In this document: positions 6,584 through 6,726 of the stretch, piece after piece | Position numbering within the stretch: the first letter of the stretch is position 1 | Layout of the letters: each line of letters begins with the position of its first letter | Assembly (NCBI GenBank): GCA_034660675.1 | Contig: JAYEJT010000171.1 | Span: forward strand, 1 to 6,726 | DNA: 6,726 nt | Direction of reading: 5' to 3' | Origin: CG03 sp034660675 | GTDB taxonomy: Bacteria > CG03 | Made by a program: the position numbers and the translations under genes | The notes under the pieces: generated by a model | Databases searched by the model: none | What the model saw: only the letters and a program-made list of their open reading frames with translations | Told to the model about the DNA's origin: nothing

Positions 6584-6672
6584 GAAGTAAATCAATTGGC
6601 TGAAGTTTTGCCATAAGCAATCACGACAGAAGTATCCGTAGACGGACGCTCACGTATGCGGTTCGTCCTCCC

Positions 6673-6715
6673 AGGCGGACTTTCAGCTGCCTATTCGCCC
6701 GCCATAGGCGGACTT
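6673..6715. repeat. Short GC-rich direct repeats with a hairpin
   Basis: The 10-mer AGGCGGACTT occurs twice, at 6673-6682 and 6706-6715, 33 nt apart. The second copy forms the 3' arm of a hairpin, CCGCC-ATA-GGCGG (6699-6711). A similar sequence, TGGCGGAGTTTC, lies at 1803-1814 next to the hairpin at 1789-1808. This suggests a dispersed palindromic repeat family. The rest of 6549-6726 shows no gene. Confidence 0.5.
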
Positions 6716-6726
6716 CGCAGGGCTCA

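Noticed and set aside
6157..6603. 148-codon plus-strand frame
   Set aside because: It is antisense to trkH, whose four filter motifs are intact.

Overview
The window joins the 3' end of a bacterial rRNA operon (plus strand, 1-1704) to a block of minus-strand protein genes (1880-6548). The 23S and 5S rRNAs are bacterial in form. The proteins, the AT-leaning intergenic DNA, the consensus-like sigma-70 promoter and the small GC-rich hairpin repeats suggest an uncultured, Gram-negative-like bacterium. No gene fixes the phylum, and I would not name one from this window alone.

Region 1 (1-1704): the last part of 23S rRNA, split by a 780-nt group I intron (369-1148), then 5S rRNA and a strong intrinsic terminator. 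The intron carries a single-motif LAGLIDADG endonuclease gene (514-993) of the I-CreI/I-CeuI type. Joining 368 to 1149 restores AGTACGAGAGGACC, the sarcin-ricin loop. The intron therefore lies between E. coli positions U2656 and A2657, inside the translation-factor binding loop and four positions before the ricin target adenine (A2660). This is the most unusual feature of the window. The rRNA downstream of the intron is also about 90 nt longer than in E. coli because of two enlarged hairpin regions.

Region 2 (1705-1879): a convergent intergenic stretch between the rRNA operon and the minus-strand genes. It holds a compact multi-hairpin element closed by a 9-bp inverted repeat, a separate 8-bp GC-rich hairpin and a 12-bp palindrome.

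Region 3 (1880-3565): an overlapping two-gene cassette with its own near-consensus promoter. The first gene is a small nucleotidyltransferase-fold protein (DUF6036/AbiEii-like). The second is a 348-residue protein with a central winged helix. Inverted repeats at the promoter suggest autoregulation. The layout resembles a toxin-antitoxin or abortive-infection module, but this is inference.

Region 4 (3596-6548): a potassium-uptake operon reading leftward: TrkH/KtrB-type channel subunit, TrkA/KtrA-type RCK gating subunit, then a membrane-anchored HAMP-PAS protein without a kinase domain. A 48-codon reading frame with an N-terminal signal sequence follows. The channel and RCK protein would form the transporter. 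The PAS protein may be an added sensor or regulatory partner. The right edge (6549-6726) has a putative promoter that would make the trkH mRNA leaderless or nearly so, and short GC-rich repeats.
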